The notes under the pieces are model-generated. The model saw nothing but the letters and a program-made list of their open reading frames with translations, was not told the origin of the DNA and ran no database searches. From contig CACLKK010000004.1 in assembly GCA_902607525.1 (NCBI GenBank), positions 1 to 44,835 on the forward strand: a stretch of DNA of 44,835 nt, in the 5' to 3' direction. The translations under genes and the position numbers were made by a program. Within the stretch, counting starts at the first letter, position 1. Every line of letters starts with the position of its first letter. Positions 1 through 11,651 of this stretch are shown here, piece by piece. The stretch is from an uncultured Pelagibacteraceae bacterium (GTDB taxonomy: Bacteria; Pseudomonadota; Alphaproteobacteria; Pelagibacterales; Pelagibacteraceae).

Positions 1-1037
1 TAAAACCAAAAGAACAGTCCATACTAATAGAGCAAAAAATTTTTCAGGGATTTGGTGGTGTAGCAAATTTACAAAAAAAAAGAAAAGGACAACAATTGGG
101 AGAATTTAAACTCAAAAAAGTTGAACAAGAAATTTTATTAGATGCAGCAAAAGCTCATACAGAATTGTTATTAAACAAAAAGAAGGTAAATATTAATTTA
201 ATAAATGTAGATTTATTAGAAAGACAGGTTGAAACAGATCAAAATAGGCTTGAAAAGGGTGAAATAAGTTTAACAGATTTGGCACAATCAGAGTCTTCTT
301 TAGCCGGAGCTACAGCTGCATTAATAGTAGCTCAAAATGACCTAGTTACCAGTAAGGCAAATTTTGAAAAAATAATAGGAAAAAAGTCAGCTACAAAAAT
401 TCAAGAAACAGAGGAAAGTAATTTAAATCTACCAGACAGCTTGGCTCAGGCTTACAAAATAGCTAATTTAGAAAATCCTGACTTGCAAATAGCAATCTTG
501 GAATATGAGCAATCTAAATTAGATGTAACAATAGCAGGTTCAGAGCTTTCTCCGTCTGCCACACTTTCTTATAAAATTGCTGAACAGGATGATATTAGCA
601 CAACAACACAAGAAAGAACTCAGGAAACAGTAACAGCAACTGCATCCTGGCCACTATTTGCTGGAGGTAAAAATGCATTTAATTATAGAAAATTTCAAGA
701 AATAAAAAATCAAAAAGAACTTTTACTTGAAGACCAAAAAAAAACAACAGAAACAGAAGTAGCTAATGCATGGTCTAGCTACCAATCTTCTAAAAGTGTA
801 TTAGATTCTATTAGATCACAAGTAAAAGCAGCAGAAATTGCAAATGAAGGAATTACCTTAGAATATGAATCTGGAAGCAGCAGAACCACTTTGGAAGTTA
901 TTCAGTCACGATCAATTTTGTTAAACTCAAGAATAAATTTAGCTAGCTCAGAAAGAAATTTTCTTATATCTGAATTTAATCTTTTATCGACAATAGGCCG
1001 ACTCACTGCAAATCAGTTAAATTTAAATTCGAATTAG
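1..1037 (+). CDS. TolC-family outer membrane efflux protein, 5'-truncated by the window edge
   Basis: The reading frame of the 96..1037 ORF stays open back to position 3 (KPKEQSILIEQKIFQGFGGVANLQKKRKGQQLGEFKL...). Heptad-rich helices and repeats typical of OEP/TolC (EKGEISLTDLAQSESSLAGA; EYESGSSRTTLEVIQSRSILLNSRINLASSERNFLISEFNLL). Confidence 0.88.
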   Translation, partial: KPKEQSILIEQKIFQGFGGVANLQKKRKGQQLGEFKLKKVEQEILLDAAKAHTELLLNKKKVNINLINVDLLERQVETDQNRLEKGEISLTDLAQSESSLAGATAALIVAQNDLVTSKANFEKIIGKKSATKIQETEESNLNLPDSLAQAYKIANLENPDLQIAILEYEQSKLDVTIAGSELSPSATLSYKIAEQDDISTTTQERTQETVTATASWPLFAGGKNAFNYRKFQEIKNQKELLLEDQKKTTETEVANAWSSYQSSKSVLDSIRSQVKAAEIANEGITLEYESGSSRTTLEVIQSRSILLNSRINLASSERNFLISEFNLLSTIGRLTANQLNLNSN

Positions 1038-1171
1038 TGGATCCTAATATTATTTATTTTACAAAAAACCCTGATTTCAGCTGATTTAATTAACTATTGC
1101 TAAAAAGAACAAAATGTGTACATTTGTTTTCATGATTCGTTAGCTAAATTAAAAACAAAAAAAGGTAAAAC

Positions 1172-2269
1172 ATGACTAAAAATAACTTAAAAATAGTAAA
1201 ATCAGGAAAAAATCAGGAAGTGGAAATTAAACAGAAAAACAAAGCTTTAGAAGCAGCTATTAGCCAAATAGATGAGAATTTTGGAAAAGGCTCGGTAATG
1301 AAACTAGGCCAAAAGGCGGCTATAAATGTTGAGGCCATATCAACGGGATCTTTAAGCCTAGATTTAGCTCTTGGAATTGGTGGTCTTCCTAAAGGAAGGG
1401 TTGTAGAAATTTATGGACCAGAATCATCTGGTAAAACTACCTTAGCTTTACAAGTTTTAGCTGAAGCACAAAAAACAGGTGGTATTTGTGCGTTTGTTGA
1501 TGCAGAACATGCGTTAGATCCAGTATATGCAAAGAAATTAGGAGTTAAAACTGAAGAACTTTTAATATCTCAACCAGATACCGGTGAACAAGCTTTAGAA
1601 ATAGCAGATACACTAATTAAATCAGGATCAGTTTCAGTTTTAGTAGTTGATTCAGTAGCGGCACTAACGCCCAGAGCAGAACTCGAAGGAGAAATGGGAG
1701 ATCATCATGTGGGATTACAATCTCGATTGATGAGCCAAGCTCTAAGAAAACTAACTAGCTCTATAGCAAAAACTAATACGATGGTAATTTTTATAAATCA
1801 AATAAGAATGAAAATAGGAATTATGTTTGGTAATCCAGAAACAACATCTGGAGGAAATGCACTAAAATTTTATTCATCAGTAAGAATGGATATTAGAAGA
1901 ATAGGGGCCATTAAAGATAAAGAACAAATTATTGGAAATTCTACTCGTGTAAAAGTGGTTAAAAATAAGGTATCCCCACCGTTTAAAGTTATAGAGTTTG
2001 ATTTAATGTATGGAAAAGGAATTAGTAAATCAGGTGAACTAATAGACTTAGGAGCAAAAGCGGATGTAGTTGAAAAATCAGGTGCATGGTATGCCTACAA
2101 AGGCGAAAAAATTGGCCAAGGTAGAGAAAATGCAAAAATATATCTAGAACAAAATCCAAAAGTTGCTGCAGAAATTGAAATGGCAATAAGGACAAAAGCT
2201 GGTTTAATTTCAAAGAAAATTGAAGGCAATCCAACGGTTGAAAAAACAGATCCTAGTAAAAAAGATTAA
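1172..2269 (+). CDS. recA: Recombinase A
   Basis: Walker [68 protein letters not shown]. Confidence 0.99.
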   Translation: MTKNNLKIVKSGKNQEVEIKQKNKALEAAISQIDENFGKGSVMKLGQKAAINVEAISTGSLSLDLALGIGGLPKGRVVEIYGPESSGKTTLALQVLAEAQKTGGICAFVDAEHALDPVYAKKLGVKTEELLISQPDTGEQALEIADTLIKSGSVSVLVVDSVAALTPRAELEGEMGDHHVGLQSRLMSQALRKLTSSIAKTNTMVIFINQIRMKIGIMFGNPETTSGGNALKFYSSVRMDIRRIGAIKDKEQIIGNSTRVKVVKNKVSPPFKVIEFDLMYGKGISKSGELIDLGAKADVVEKSGAWYAYKGEKIGQGRENAKIYLEQNPKVAAEIEMAIRTKAGLISKKIEGNPTVEKTDPSKKD

Positions 2270-2292
2270 ATATTTAAATAGTTAGCTCTCTT

Positions 2293-2327
2293 AAGAAAGG
2301 TGTCTAAATAGGCACCTTTCTTCTCTT
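2293..2327 (+). terminator. Rho-independent terminator of recA
   Basis: Stem AAGAAAGGTGTC-taaata-GGCACCTTTCTT followed by a T-rich stretch, just after the recA stop. Confidence 0.8.
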
Positions 2328-2364
2328 CTAGACATAATTCTAAAAAACTGTATTTAATAGATAA

Positions 2365-5040
2365 ATGGCAGAAAAAACATTAAAAAATGTAAGAAAGTCA
2401 TTTTTGAATTATTTTTCAAATAGAGGCCATCAAATTATAGAATCTAGCAATTTGGTGCCAGGAAACGATCCTACTTTAATGTTCACCAATTCCGGAATGG
2501 TGCAGTTCAAAAATGTTTTTACGGGTTTAGAAAAGCGTGATTATAAACGAGCTACCACTTCACAGAAATGTGTTAGAGCAGGAGGAAAACATAATGATTT
2601 AGAAAATGTGGGTTACACACCCAGACACCATACTTTTTTCGAAATGTTAGGAAATTTTTCTTTTGGAGATTACTTTAAGGATATCGCAATAGAATTAGCA
2701 TGGAATTTAATAACCAAGGAATTTCAGATACCGAAAGATAGATTGTGCGTAAGTGTTTACTCAGAAGATAAAGAGGCTTTTGATCTATGGAAAAAAATTG
2801 CAGGCCTACCGGAAAGTAAAATTTATAAAATATCTACTAGTGATAATTTTTGGTCAATGGGTGACCTTGGGCCCTGCGGGCCTTGCTCAGAAATATTTTA
2901 TGATCATGGAGAGCAGTTACAAGGAGGGCCTCCAGGAAGCAAAAATCAAGATGGTGACCGCTTTATAGAAATATGGAATTTAGTATTTATGCAATTTGAA
3001 CAAATTTCTAAAGAAAAAAGAGTCAGTCTTCCAAAACCATCGGTAGATACAGGAATGGGTCTAGAAAGAATTTCAGCATTACTTCAGGGAACTCATGATA
3101 ATTATGCTACAGATCATTTCAAAACTTTAATTAATGCCTCTTCAAATTTAACTAAAACCAAAGTTAGTAAGGAAAATATAGCTAGCCACAGAGTTATTGC
3201 AGATCATCTTAGAGCTAGTTCATTTTTAATTGCAGAAGGAGTCTTACCGTCTAATGAAGGAAGGGGTTATGTTTTAAGAAGAATAATGAGAAGAGGAATG
3301 AGACACGCTCATACATTGGGTAGCAAAGAAACAATTTTTTATAAAATGGTACCAACATTAATTAATGAAATGTCAGATTCCTATCCAGAATTAAAGAGAG
3401 CAGAACCTTTGATTACTGAGACATTAAAAACAGAAGAAGAAAAATTTTCTTCATTATTAAACAGAGGAATAGAAATTTTAAATGATAATTTAAATAAAGT
3501 GAAAAACAATTCTTTCCCTGGAGAAGTTGCTTTTAAATTATATGATACTTACGGTTTTCCACTAGATCTTACTGCTGATATTTTGAAAAACAAAAATATA
3601 AAAGTAGATAAAATAGGTTTTGAAAAAGAAATGGAAAAAAGTAAAAAATTAGCTAGAGCTAATTGGAAAGGATCTGGAGATAAATCTTTAGAGGAAAAAT
3701 GGTTTAAAGTTAGAGAACAAATTAGTCCTACAGAATTTTTAGGTTATGAATTTGATAAACTTGAAGGAGTTGTACTTAAAATTTCAAAAGGTAAAGATTT
3801 TGTGAATGAAGCAAAAGCAGGCGATAAAATAGAGATAGTAACCAATCAAACACCATTTTATGCAGAGTCGGGAGGTCAAGTTGGTGATCAAGGTGTAATT
3901 TATTCTAATGATTGCAAAGTTGAAATAGAAGACACGCAAAAAAAAATGGGAGATCTTCATGTCCATTTTGGAAAAGTTAACAAAGGTTCTTTAAAAATTA
4001 ATCAAAATGTAAATCTTGAAATTGATGTAAAAAGAAGAAACGATGCTAGAGCTTATCACTCAGCAACACATTTGCTTCACGAGGCTTTAAGAAGAACTTT
4101 AGGTAAACATGTTACTCAAAAAGGCTCTTTAGTTAGTCCGGAAAAACTTAGATTTGATTTTAGTCATAATAAACCTATTGAAAAAAATGAAATTGAAAAA
4201 ATAGAAAAGTATGTGAATGACATGGTTAACACAGCAGCAGATGTTAAGACTAGGATTATGACACCTAAAGAAGCTGTCGAAAAAGGTGCTCTAGCTATGT
4301 TTGGCGAGAAATATGGAGATGAAGTTAGAGTTTTATCTATGGGTAAAGAAAATCGAGGCTATTTTTCTACTGAACTTTGCGGTGGTACTCATGTTAAAAA
4401 TACAAAAGATATTGGAAAATTTAAAATAATAAACCAATCATCAATTTCAGCAGGAGTTAGAAGAGTGGAAGCTTTAAGGGAGCAGCAATTAGAAAATTAT
4501 GAAAAATCTTTAGAAAAAAATAAATCTTTAAAAAATAAATCTTTAAAAGATGAGATAGAATCAATCAAAAAAGAATTATTAAAATATAATGTTAAACCTG
4601 ATTACAAAGAGGACCTAGAGTTACTTGAAAATATTAAAAATTTAAATAAACAATTAGATAAAATTAAAATTCAAATTATAATTAAGGACAAAAATAAGAA
4701 TGTTATTAAAGATAAAAAAGTAGGCTCCTTTACTTTAAGGTATCAAGTTCTAACTGATTTTCCTCCAAAGGAACTGAGAAACGTAGTAGATCAAAGTAAA
4801 AAAGATATTAAGAAAGGTGTTGTCGTTGGATTTTCTACATTTGAAGGTAAAGTTGGAGTTGCGGTTGGGGTAACTAATGAATTAACAAAAAAATATGATG
4901 CAGTATCACTTGTAAAAATTGCTTCAGAAGTCCTTGGTGGAAAAGGCGGAGGTGGAAGAAAAGATTTTGCACAAGCTGGTGGCGCAAATAAAGATAAAAT
5001 TCAAGAGGCTTTTAATGCTTTAAATAAAAAAGTTAATTAA
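2365..5040 (+). CDS. alaS: Alanyl-tRNA synthetase
   Basis: [49 protein letters not shown], editing domain [13 protein letters not shown]-terminal [16 protein letters not shown]. Confidence 0.99.
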   Translation: MAEKTLKNVRKSFLNYFSNRGHQIIESSNLVPGNDPTLMFTNSGMVQFKNVFTGLEKRDYKRATTSQKCVRAGGKHNDLENVGYTPRHHTFFEMLGNFSFGDYFKDIAIELAWNLITKEFQIPKDRLCVSVYSEDKEAFDLWKKIAGLPESKIYKISTSDNFWSMGDLGPCGPCSEIFYDHGEQLQGGPPGSKNQDGDRFIEIWNLVFMQFEQISKEKRVSLPKPSVDTGMGLERISALLQGTHDNYATDHFKTLINASSNLTKTKVSKENIASHRVIADHLRASSFLIAEGVLPSNEGRGYVLRRIMRRGMRHAHTLGSKETIFYKMVPTLINEMSDSYPELKRAEPLITETLKTEEEKFSSLLNRGIEILNDNLNKVKNNSFPGEVAFKLYDTYGFPLDLTADILKNKNIKVDKIGFEKEMEKSKKLARANWKGSGDKSLEEKWFKVREQISPTEFLGYEFDKLEGVVLKISKGKDFVNEAKAGDKIEIVTNQTPFYAESGGQVGDQGVIYSNDCKVEIEDTQKKMGDLHVHFGKVNKGSLKINQNVNLEIDVKRRNDARAYHSATHLLHEALRRTLGKHVTQKGSLVSPEKLRFDFSHNKPIEKNEIEKIEKYVNDMVNTAADVKTRIMTPKEAVEKGALAMFGEKYGDEVRVLSMGKENRGYFSTELCGGTHVKNTKDIGKFKIINQSSISAGVRRVEALREQQLENYEKSLEKNKSLKNKSLKDEIESIKKELLKYNVKPDYKEDLELLENIKNLNKQLDKIKIQIIIKDKNKNVIKDKKVGSFTLRYQVLTDFPPKELRNVVDQSKKDIKKGVVVGFSTFEGKVGVAVGVTNELTKKYDAVSLVKIASEVLGGKGGGGRKDFAQAGGANKDKIQEAFNALNKKVN

Positions 5041-6247
5041 GACTTTTTTTTAAATTAGAATCTATGGATTCTAAAAATTCATTTGTAGTTAAATATTTTT
5101 GATTTTTACCAACTAATCTAGCTAAATCTTTAGTCATAAAACCATCTTCAACCGTCTGTACACAAACCTTTTCTAAAGTTTTTACAAATTTTTTTAAGTC
5201 TTCATTGTTATCCAATTTACCACGATGATAAAGACCTCTTGCCCAAGCAAAGATTGAAGCAATTGGGTTTGTTGAAGTTTCTTTACCTTGTTGATGTAAT
5301 CTGTAGTGCCTTGTTACTGTGCCATGTGCGGCTTCAGATTCTATAGTTTTACCATCTGGTGACATCAAAACACTTGTCATGAGACCTAATGATCCAAATC
5401 CTTGCGCTATTGTATCTGATTGAACATCACCATCGTAATTTTTACATGCCCAAATGTAATTACCATTCCATTTCATTGCGCATGCAACCATATCGTCTAT
5501 AAGCCTATGTTCATAAGTTATCATTCTATCCTTAAATTTTTTTTCAAATTCTTTTTCATAAATTTCTTGAAATAAATCTTTAAATCTACCATCGTATTTT
5601 TTTAAAATTGTGTTTTTTGTAGAAAGATAAACTGGCCATTTTCTATTTAATCCATAGTTCATACAAGCTCTTGCAAAATCTTTAATGGATTGATCTAGGT
5701 TGTACATTGATAAAGCAATCCCGGGTCCACTAAAATTAAAAACTTCAAACTCTTTTTTTTGTTTTCCATCTTCTGAAGTCCATTTTATTTCTAACTTTCC
5801 TTTTCCTGGAACTTTGAAATCTGTAGCTCTGTATTGATCTCCAAAGGCATGTCTTCCTATGACAATTGGATTAGTCCAGCTAGGAACTAGTTTCGGGATA
5901 TTTTTACAAATTATTGGTTCACGAAATACAGTGCCCCCTAAAATATTCCTTATTGTCCCATTAGGAGATTTCCACATCTTTTTTAATTTAAACTCTTTTA
6001 CACGATTTTCGTCAGGAGTAATTGTTGCACACTTAATACCTACCCCTACTTTTTTTATAGCATTAGCGCATTCAATTGTTATTTTATCTGATGTTTTATC
6101 TCTATTCTCTATACTCAGGTCATAATACTGTATGCCGATGTCTATATAGGGAAGAATTAGCTTCTTTTTGATAAAGCTCCATATTATTCTTGTCATTTCG
6201 TCGCCATCTAACTCGACAACGGGGTTTTTTACTTTAATTTTAGCCAT
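5033..6247 (-). CDS. icd: NADP-dependent isocitrate dehydrogenase (eukaryotic/monomer-like type)
   Basis: [55 protein letters not shown]. Confidence 0.96.
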   Translation of the reverse strand: MAKIKVKNPVVELDGDEMTRIIWSFIKKKLILPYIDIGIQYYDLSIENRDKTSDKITIECANAIKKVGVGIKCATITPDENRVKEFKLKKMWKSPNGTIRNILGGTVFREPIICKNIPKLVPSWTNPIVIGRHAFGDQYRATDFKVPGKGKLEIKWTSEDGKQKKEFEVFNFSGPGIALSMYNLDQSIKDFARACMNYGLNRKWPVYLSTKNTILKKYDGRFKDLFQEIYEKEFEKKFKDRMITYEHRLIDDMVACAMKWNGNYIWACKNYDGDVQSDTIAQGFGSLGLMTSVLMSPDGKTIESEAAHGTVTRHYRLHQQGKETSTNPIASIFAWARGLYHRGKLDNNEDLKKFVKTLEKVCVQTVEDGFMTKDLARLVGKNQKYLTTNEFLESIDSNLKKSLN

Positions 6248-6321
6248 TAATATTTGTTTTTATTAATTGAATTAAATTCTTAAATATACATATTAGCTTA
6301 AAATTAAAAAGAGTTTAAATT

Positions 6322-6972
6322 ATGTTTAATTTTATTGTACAGAAACTTCATAAAGAAGGTTACAGATTTGTAGCTATAGCTGCCGTTATCACATTTATTC
6401 TTTTGTTAATTAATAATTATTTAGGATTGATTGGCTTAGTAATCACAATTTGGGTCTATTATTTTTTTAGAGATCCAGACAGATTTCCAATTAAAGATGA
6501 AAATTATTTGCTTAGTCCCGCAGACGGGAAAATAACACAAATTATGGAAATGGAAGGACCAAAGGAATTAGGCTTAGAAGGAAAAAAATATACTAGAATA
6601 AGTGTATTTATGGATGTGCTTTGTTGCCATGTTAATAGATTTCCTTACACTGGAACGGTTGATAAAATATTTTATAAAGCTGGGAAATTTATAAATGCAA
6701 CGCTTGATAAAGCCAGTGAAGATAATGAGAGAAATTATGTAAAAATAAAAAATTCAAATGGAGATGAAATAGTTGTGGTGCAAATAGCAGGAATGATAGC
6801 AAGAAGGATTGTTTGTGACGTAAAAGAAGGAGATACACTCAATCAAGGAGATAGATTTGGAATGATTAGATTTGGTAGCAGGGTAGATATATATTTTCAA
6901 AATTATAATTTGTTAGCTCGGAAAGGTCAAAATACTGTAGCTGGAGAAACTTTATTAGCTAAAAAAAATTAA
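6322..6972 (+). CDS. psd: Phosphatidylserine decarboxylase family protein
   Basis: YYFFRDPDR..LLSPADGKI, SVFMDVLCCHVNR.PYTG, cleavage-site region GMIRFGSRVDIYF; followed directly by pssA. Confidence 0.94.
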   Translation: MFNFIVQKLHKEGYRFVAIAAVITFILLLINNYLGLIGLVITIWVYYFFRDPDRFPIKDENYLLSPADGKITQIMEMEGPKELGLEGKKYTRISVFMDVLCCHVNRFPYTGTVDKIFYKAGKFINATLDKASEDNERNYVKIKNSNGDEIVVVQIAGMIARRIVCDVKEGDTLNQGDRFGMIRFGSRVDIYFQNYNLLARKGQNTVAGETLLAKKN

Positions 6973-6976
6973 TATT

Positions 6977-7777
6977 ATGTTAGAAAGTAAAAAAGAATTT
7001 AAACTTATCCCAAAAAAAACTCCTAGATCACTTCTTCCAAACACCCTTACTATTTTTGGAGTTTGTTTAGGACTAAGTTCAATAAAATTTGCACTTGATA
7101 CAAATTATGGTATGGCAATAATTGCAATTGGGTTTGCTGCCATTCTAGATACCTTAGATGGTAGAGTAGCGCGCTTAATAAAAGGAACTTCAAAAGTTGG
7201 CAAAGAATTAGATTCTCTTACAGATGTTATTAGTTTTGGAGTTGCACCAAGCTTTATAATGTATTTTTGGGCTTTAAATGAAGTAGGAAAATTTGGATGG
7301 ATGTTCGTTTTAATTTATACAGTATGTTGTGCTCTTCGCTTAGCTAGATTTAATCTAACAGTAATCGAAGAAAATGAGACTTGGAAGGTTAATTTTTTTG
7401 AAGGTGTTCCATCACCTGCAGCTGCTGGTCTAGTACTGCTTCCACTAATATTAAATTTAAGTGGGATAATTAAATTTGAAAACTATGCTGTTTTAAGTTC
7501 AATAGCAATTTTGCTAACATCCATTTTAATGGTTAGTAAAATACCTACATATTCTTTAAAAAGAATTTTGATTCCACGAAATTTTGCTATTTTTTTACTA
7601 CTAGGTATTGGAATTTATATAAGTCTTTTAATTTTTTACACTTTTGAGACATTATTTTTTACTGGTATAATTTATTTGTTACTAATACCAATAAGTTTTT
7701 TTCACTATAGAAATAAAAATAAAAAAACATCTATAACATCAAAAGAAGAACAAGAAGAAGATGAAGATGTGTTGTAA
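6977..7777 (+). CDS. pssA: CDP-diacylglycerol-serine O-phosphatidyltransferase
   Basis: CDP-alcohol phosphatidyltransferase motif DTLDGRVARLIKGTSKVGKELDSLTDVISFGVAP. Confidence 0.95.
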   Translation: MLESKKEFKLIPKKTPRSLLPNTLTIFGVCLGLSSIKFALDTNYGMAIIAIGFAAILDTLDGRVARLIKGTSKVGKELDSLTDVISFGVAPSFIMYFWALNEVGKFGWMFVLIYTVCCALRLARFNLTVIEENETWKVNFFEGVPSPAAAGLVLLPLILNLSGIIKFENYAVLSSIAILLTSILMVSKIPTYSLKRILIPRNFAIFLLLGIGIYISLLIFYTFETLFFTGIIYLLLIPISFFHYRNKNKKTSITSKEEQEEDEDVL

Positions 7778-7789
7778 ATTATAAAATAC

Positions 7790-8407
7790 TTGACAAAAAA
7801 TAAAATTTCAAAAAATTGGTTAATAAAGAAAAAAAAAGATCCTTTTTTTAAGCTTTCAAAGATTAAAGGATTTAGATCTAGATCGGCTTTTAAATTAATA
7901 GAAATGAATAAAAAGTTTAAGTTTTTAAAAGAAAATTCATTGTTACTAGATTTAGGATCTTTTCCAGGAGGATGGTCTCAGGTAGCAAGCAAAGAAATTA
8001 CAAAAGGCAAGATATTATCAATAGATATAAAATTTATGGAAAAGATTGATAAAGTTGATTTTATAAAAGGTGACTTTCTCCAAGACAATATTTTCGAAAA
8101 AATAATTTTTTATTTTAATAGTAAAGTAGATGTAGTCTTATCTGACATGGCTGCAAATACCACTGGAAACAAAACATTAGATTCTTATAGAACCGGAGAA
8201 CTATGTTTAGGCGCAATGGATCTAGCAACAAAAATTCTATCAAAAGATGGAGTTTTTTTGTCAAAAGCTTTTATGGGCACAATATTTAATGAGATTAATG
8301 AAAGTGCGAAAAAAAACTTTAGAAAAGTTGTTAAATACAAACCAATATCTAGCAAAAAAGAATCAAAAGAAATTTATATTTATTGCCAAGGAATTTTAAA
8401 TATATGA
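7790..8407 (+). CDS. rlmE: 23S rRNA (uridine-2'-O) methyltransferase RlmE/RrmJ
   Basis: FRSRSAFKLIEMN, LLDLGSFPGGWSQVA, DVVLSDMAANTTGNKTLD, FLSKAFMG. TTG start. Confidence 0.93.
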   Translation: MTKNKISKNWLIKKKKDPFFKLSKIKGFRSRSAFKLIEMNKKFKFLKENSLLLDLGSFPGGWSQVASKEITKGKILSIDIKFMEKIDKVDFIKGDFLQDNIFEKIIFYFNSKVDVVLSDMAANTTGNKTLDSYRTGELCLGAMDLATKILSKDGVFLSKAFMGTIFNEINESAKKNFRKVVKYKPISSKKESKEIYIYCQGILNI

Positions 8408-8432
8408 TACATAATAAAATAAAAACTGGACA

Positions 8433-8882
8433 ATGAAAAAAAGTTATTTTTTTATAAAAGCGCTTGTTATATTTTTTCTCTGTAACTCAATTGGGACAGC
8501 AAAAGAGTCTTCTTATTTCATCAAGGGAAAAAAATTCTTTGAAAAGAAAGAATTTGATAAATCAAAAATTTTATTTGAAAGAGATTTAGTTTTTAATCCA
8601 AAAAGTGAAAAATCTTATCTTTTTCTTGCAAAAATTTTTGAAAAGGATGAAAACGACGAGGAACAAGAGCATAATTTAAATAATGTTCTTCTGTTAAATC
8701 CCATAAATGATGAAGCAATATATATGCTTGCACTTATGAAAATTAAACAATCCGATTACAATGAAGCAAAAAAATTAATTAATAAATTCAGTTTGGTTTG
8801 CAAATCTTTCTGCTCAAAAAAAAAAGAAATTGAAGAGAAATTAAAAAAGTTGACTCCAGAAAATGCAAAAAATAACAATTAA
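8433..8882 (+). CDS. TPR-repeat protein with signal peptide
   Basis: N-terminal hydrophobic signal, then TPR-like repeats (FIKGKKFFEKKEFDKSKILFERDLVFNPKSEKSYLFLAKIFE). Confidence 0.7.
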   Translation: MKKSYFFIKALVIFFLCNSIGTAKESSYFIKGKKFFEKKEFDKSKILFERDLVFNPKSEKSYLFLAKIFEKDENDEEQEHNLNNVLLLNPINDEAIYMLALMKIKQSDYNEAKKLINKFSLVCKSFCSKKKEIEEKLKKLTPENAKNNN

Positions 8883-9642
8883 AAAAATTTTAAATAAAAA
8901 AAATAAGTCTCCAATAGCTTGTTTAACCGCATATTCAAAAAATACAGCTCAAGTAGCAGATAAATATTGTGACATAATTTTGGTTGGAGACTCTTTAGGT
9001 ATGGTTCTATACGGAATGAAAACAACAAGAGATGTTAAAATTGAAACAATGATCCTTCATGCTAAAGCTGTAAAAAAATCTACAAAGAAAAGTTTAGTAG
9101 TTTTTGATATGCCTTACAAAACATATCCAAATAAACTTGCTGCATATAAAAATGCTAAAAAAGTAATTAAGCTTACCAAATGTGATGCTGTTAAATTAGA
9201 AGGGGGAACTAAAATTGTAAATATAATTAAATATTTAGTTAAAAGAAAAATTCCTGTAATGGGACATATTGGACTTTTACCTCAAACTTCAAAAAAATTT
9301 AAAGTCAAAGGAAAAAATTCAATTCAAAAAAATAAAATTTTAAAAGATGCATTAGCTGTATCAAAATCTGGAGCCTTTGCAATTGTAGTTGAATGTGTTG
9401 TGGAAAATTTAGCTAAAACTATTACTAGAAAAGTTCTTATTCCAACAATTGGGATAGGAGCTTCTAAATATTGTGATGGTCAAATACTAGTTACAGAGGA
9501 TATGTTAGGATTAAATGATGTTTCACCAAAGTTTGTGAAGAAATATGTAAATTTGAATAAAATTGTGGAAAAATCTATAAAAAATTATGTAAAAGATGTG
9601 AAGATGAAAAGATTTCCATCCACAAAATATGCGTATAAATAA
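8863..9642 (+). CDS. panB: 3-methyl-2-oxobutanoate hydroxymethyltransferase
   Basis: ACLTAYSKNTAQVADKYCDIILVGDSLGMVLYG, VVFDMPYKTY, VMGHIGLLPQ, IPTIGIGASKYCDGQILVTEDMLGL. Confidence 0.97.
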   Translation: MQKITIKKILNKKNKSPIACLTAYSKNTAQVADKYCDIILVGDSLGMVLYGMKTTRDVKIETMILHAKAVKKSTKKSLVVFDMPYKTYPNKLAAYKNAKKVIKLTKCDAVKLEGGTKIVNIIKYLVKRKIPVMGHIGLLPQTSKKFKVKGKNSIQKNKILKDALAVSKSGAFAIVVECVVENLAKTITRKVLIPTIGIGASKYCDGQILVTEDMLGLNDVSPKFVKKYVNLNKIVEKSIKNYVKDVKMKRFPSTKYAYK

Positions 9643-9661
9643 TAAACAATATAGAATTTAG

Positions 9662-10312
9662 ATGGCAGATAATTTATTTGAAGCTCGGTATGATTTAACA
9701 AAGAAATCGAAATTTAGAAGATTTTATGAATCTAATAAAATTTTGATTTATCTTTTACTTTTATTATTGGTAATTTTATTTGGATCGATAAGTTATTTTT
9801 TAGATAATAAAGAAAAAAAAAGAATTGCTTTATCAGAAAATTATGTTCAATCAAAAATCTATCTTGAAAACGAGAATAAAGAAAAAGCTATTAATTTATT
9901 AAAAGATATAATTTTTGCTAACGATCCAACTTATTCAACTTTATCTTTGTTTATGATTTTAAATCAAAATTTAATTAATGATAATAATGAAATATCAAAT
10001 TTATTTGATCATTTATTATCAAATAACAAATACGATAAGGAGATTAGAAATTTGCTGGTTTATAAAAAAGCTTTATATAACTCAAATTACATGAGTGAAT
10101 CTGAGCTATTAGAAGAAATAAAATCACTAGTAAATAAAGAATCTATTTGGACGCCTTATGCATTACTATTGGCAGGTGATTACTTTATGTCAAAAAAAGA
10201 ATATAGTAAGGCTAAAGATTTTTATATAGAGATTTTATCAATAAATAATTTAGAAAAAGATATATACGATCAAGCAAAATACCAACTAAAATATATTGCT
10301 AATGTTCAATAA
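9662..10312 (+). CDS. YfgM-like/tetratricopeptide membrane-anchored protein
   Basis: Single N-terminal TM helix (ILIYLLLLLLVILFGSISYF) plus TPR-like C-terminal domain, directly upstream of bamB. Confidence 0.7.
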   Translation: MADNLFEARYDLTKKSKFRRFYESNKILIYLLLLLLVILFGSISYFLDNKEKKRIALSENYVQSKIYLENENKEKAINLLKDIIFANDPTYSTLSLFMILNQNLINDNNEISNLFDHLLSNNKYDKEIRNLLVYKKALYNSNYMSESELLEEIKSLVNKESIWTPYALLLAGDYFMSKKEYSKAKDFYIEILSINNLEKDIYDQAKYQLKYIANVQ

Positions 10313-11651
10313 AAAAAAATTAATTTTTTTTTTAATACTACTATCATTAAACAACTGTTCCTTTGATAACAAGACGGGCATATGGAGTGATAGTGAAAAG
10401 GAAAAAATAAGAATTTCTGAATTAGAGAAAAAACAAAAAGAGATAATTGATGTAGAAATAGTTTATTCCTCAGATAGTATTTTTAAAAATGAAAAAAAAT
10501 TAAGCAAAAGTATTATTTTATCTGAACCAAAGAATTACCAAGAATGGGGCATGACTAGCTTAAATTTAGAAAATTTTATTGGAAACATCTATTTATCTGG
10601 AATTGATAATGTTTTTTTAAAAAAAAAAATTGGTAAAGATAAATTTTCTGCACATAATGCAATGACACCTCTTTTAGTTTTTGACAATAATATTATTTTA
10701 TCTGATGACAAGGGTACAATTTTTAATATTACTAAAAGAGGAAAAGTAAACTGGAAAAAAAATGTATATAAAAAGGTGTATAAAAGAATACACAAAAGTT
10801 TAGTTTTTTCTATAAGTGAAAATAATATTTATGTAGCTGATAATATTGGTTTTATTTATTCTATTGATATATCTAATGGAAATGTTCTTTGGATAAAAAA
10901 TTATGCTGTTCCAATAAAATCTAATATGAAAATTTTTAATAATAAAATTTTTTTAATAGATCAAGACAATAAAATTTTATGTTTTAGTACAAAAGATGGT
11001 TCTTTAATTTGGGACTTTCTTTCAATTTCATCTTTTATAAAATCGCAAAATCTTCTTTCTTTGGCGGTGTCAAAGGATGGGCATTTATTTGCTATAACAT
11101 CATCAGCAGATGTATATAAAATTAAAGTTGATACGGGGCAAATTATTTGGTCAAGAAATTCTGCTGAGTCACTATATGCTGATTCTACAGATTTTTTTAA
11201 CTCATCGGAAATTGTATTAAATGATGATGATGTTATTTTTTCATCGAGTTTTACGATGTATTCATATGATTCAAATACAGGAATTACAAATTGGAAAAAT
11301 GATATTAATTCTGTAGCGACACCAATTGTAGATGGAGATAATATCTTCATTGTAACAAAAAATGGATATTTTGCTATTTTAAATAAAAATTCAGGAAAAA
11401 TAAATTCTTCAGTAAATATTTTAAAAGTTTTAAAAAGAAAGAAACGGCAAACTAAAGTTACAGGTTTTATTATGGGATCTGGTAAAATTTACTCTATAAC
11501 TTCTAATGGTTTCATAATAGTTAGTTCAGCAAATACAGGCAAAGTTGAGTATTTCAAAAAAATAGGTGAACAGAATATATCACCACCAATTATAAATAAT
11601 GGAGAATTATTTATTTTAATGAAAAGTTCGAAAATTATTGGATTAAATTAA
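10302..11651 (+). CDS. bamB: Outer membrane assembly lipoprotein BamB-like (PQQ-type beta-propeller)
   Basis: Lipobox LLSLNNC; propeller repeats (DISNGNVLWIKNYAVPIKSNMKIFNNKIFLIDQDNKILCFSTKDGSLIW; VDTGQIIWSRN; SNTGITNWKND). ATG at 10302 preferred over the track start at 10296. Confidence 0.88.
   Translation: MFNKKKLIFFLILLSLNNCSFDNKTGIWSDSEKEKIRISELEKKQKEIIDVEIVYSSDSIFKNEKKLSKSIILSEPKNYQEWGMTSLNLENFIGNIYLSGIDNVFLKKKIGKDKFSAHNAMTPLLVFDNNIILSDDKGTIFNITKRGKVNWKKNVYKKVYKRIHKSLVFSISENNIYVADNIGFIYSIDISNGNVLWIKNYAVPIKSNMKIFNNKIFLIDQDNKILCFSTKDGSLIWDFLSISSFIKSQNLLSLAVSKDGHLFAITSSADVYKIKVDTGQIIWSRNSAESLYADSTDFFNSSEIVLNDDDVIFSSSFTMYSYDSNTGITNWKNDINSVATPIVDGDNIFIVTKNGYFAILNKNSGKINSSVNILKVLKRKKRQTKVTGFIMGSGKIYSITSNGFIIVSSANTGKVEYFKKIGEQNISPPIINNGELFILMKSSKIIGLN

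Noticed and set aside
2022-2234. 70-aa minus-strand ORF inside recA
   Set aside because: Shadow ORF with low-complexity Leu/Phe composition opposite a strongly conserved gene.
4500-4560. Short tandem-like repeat in alaS (aaaaataaatcttta x2)
   Set aside because: In-frame Lys/Asn/Ser/Leu-rich linker repeat ([14 protein letters not shown]), unremarkable in an AT-rich genome.
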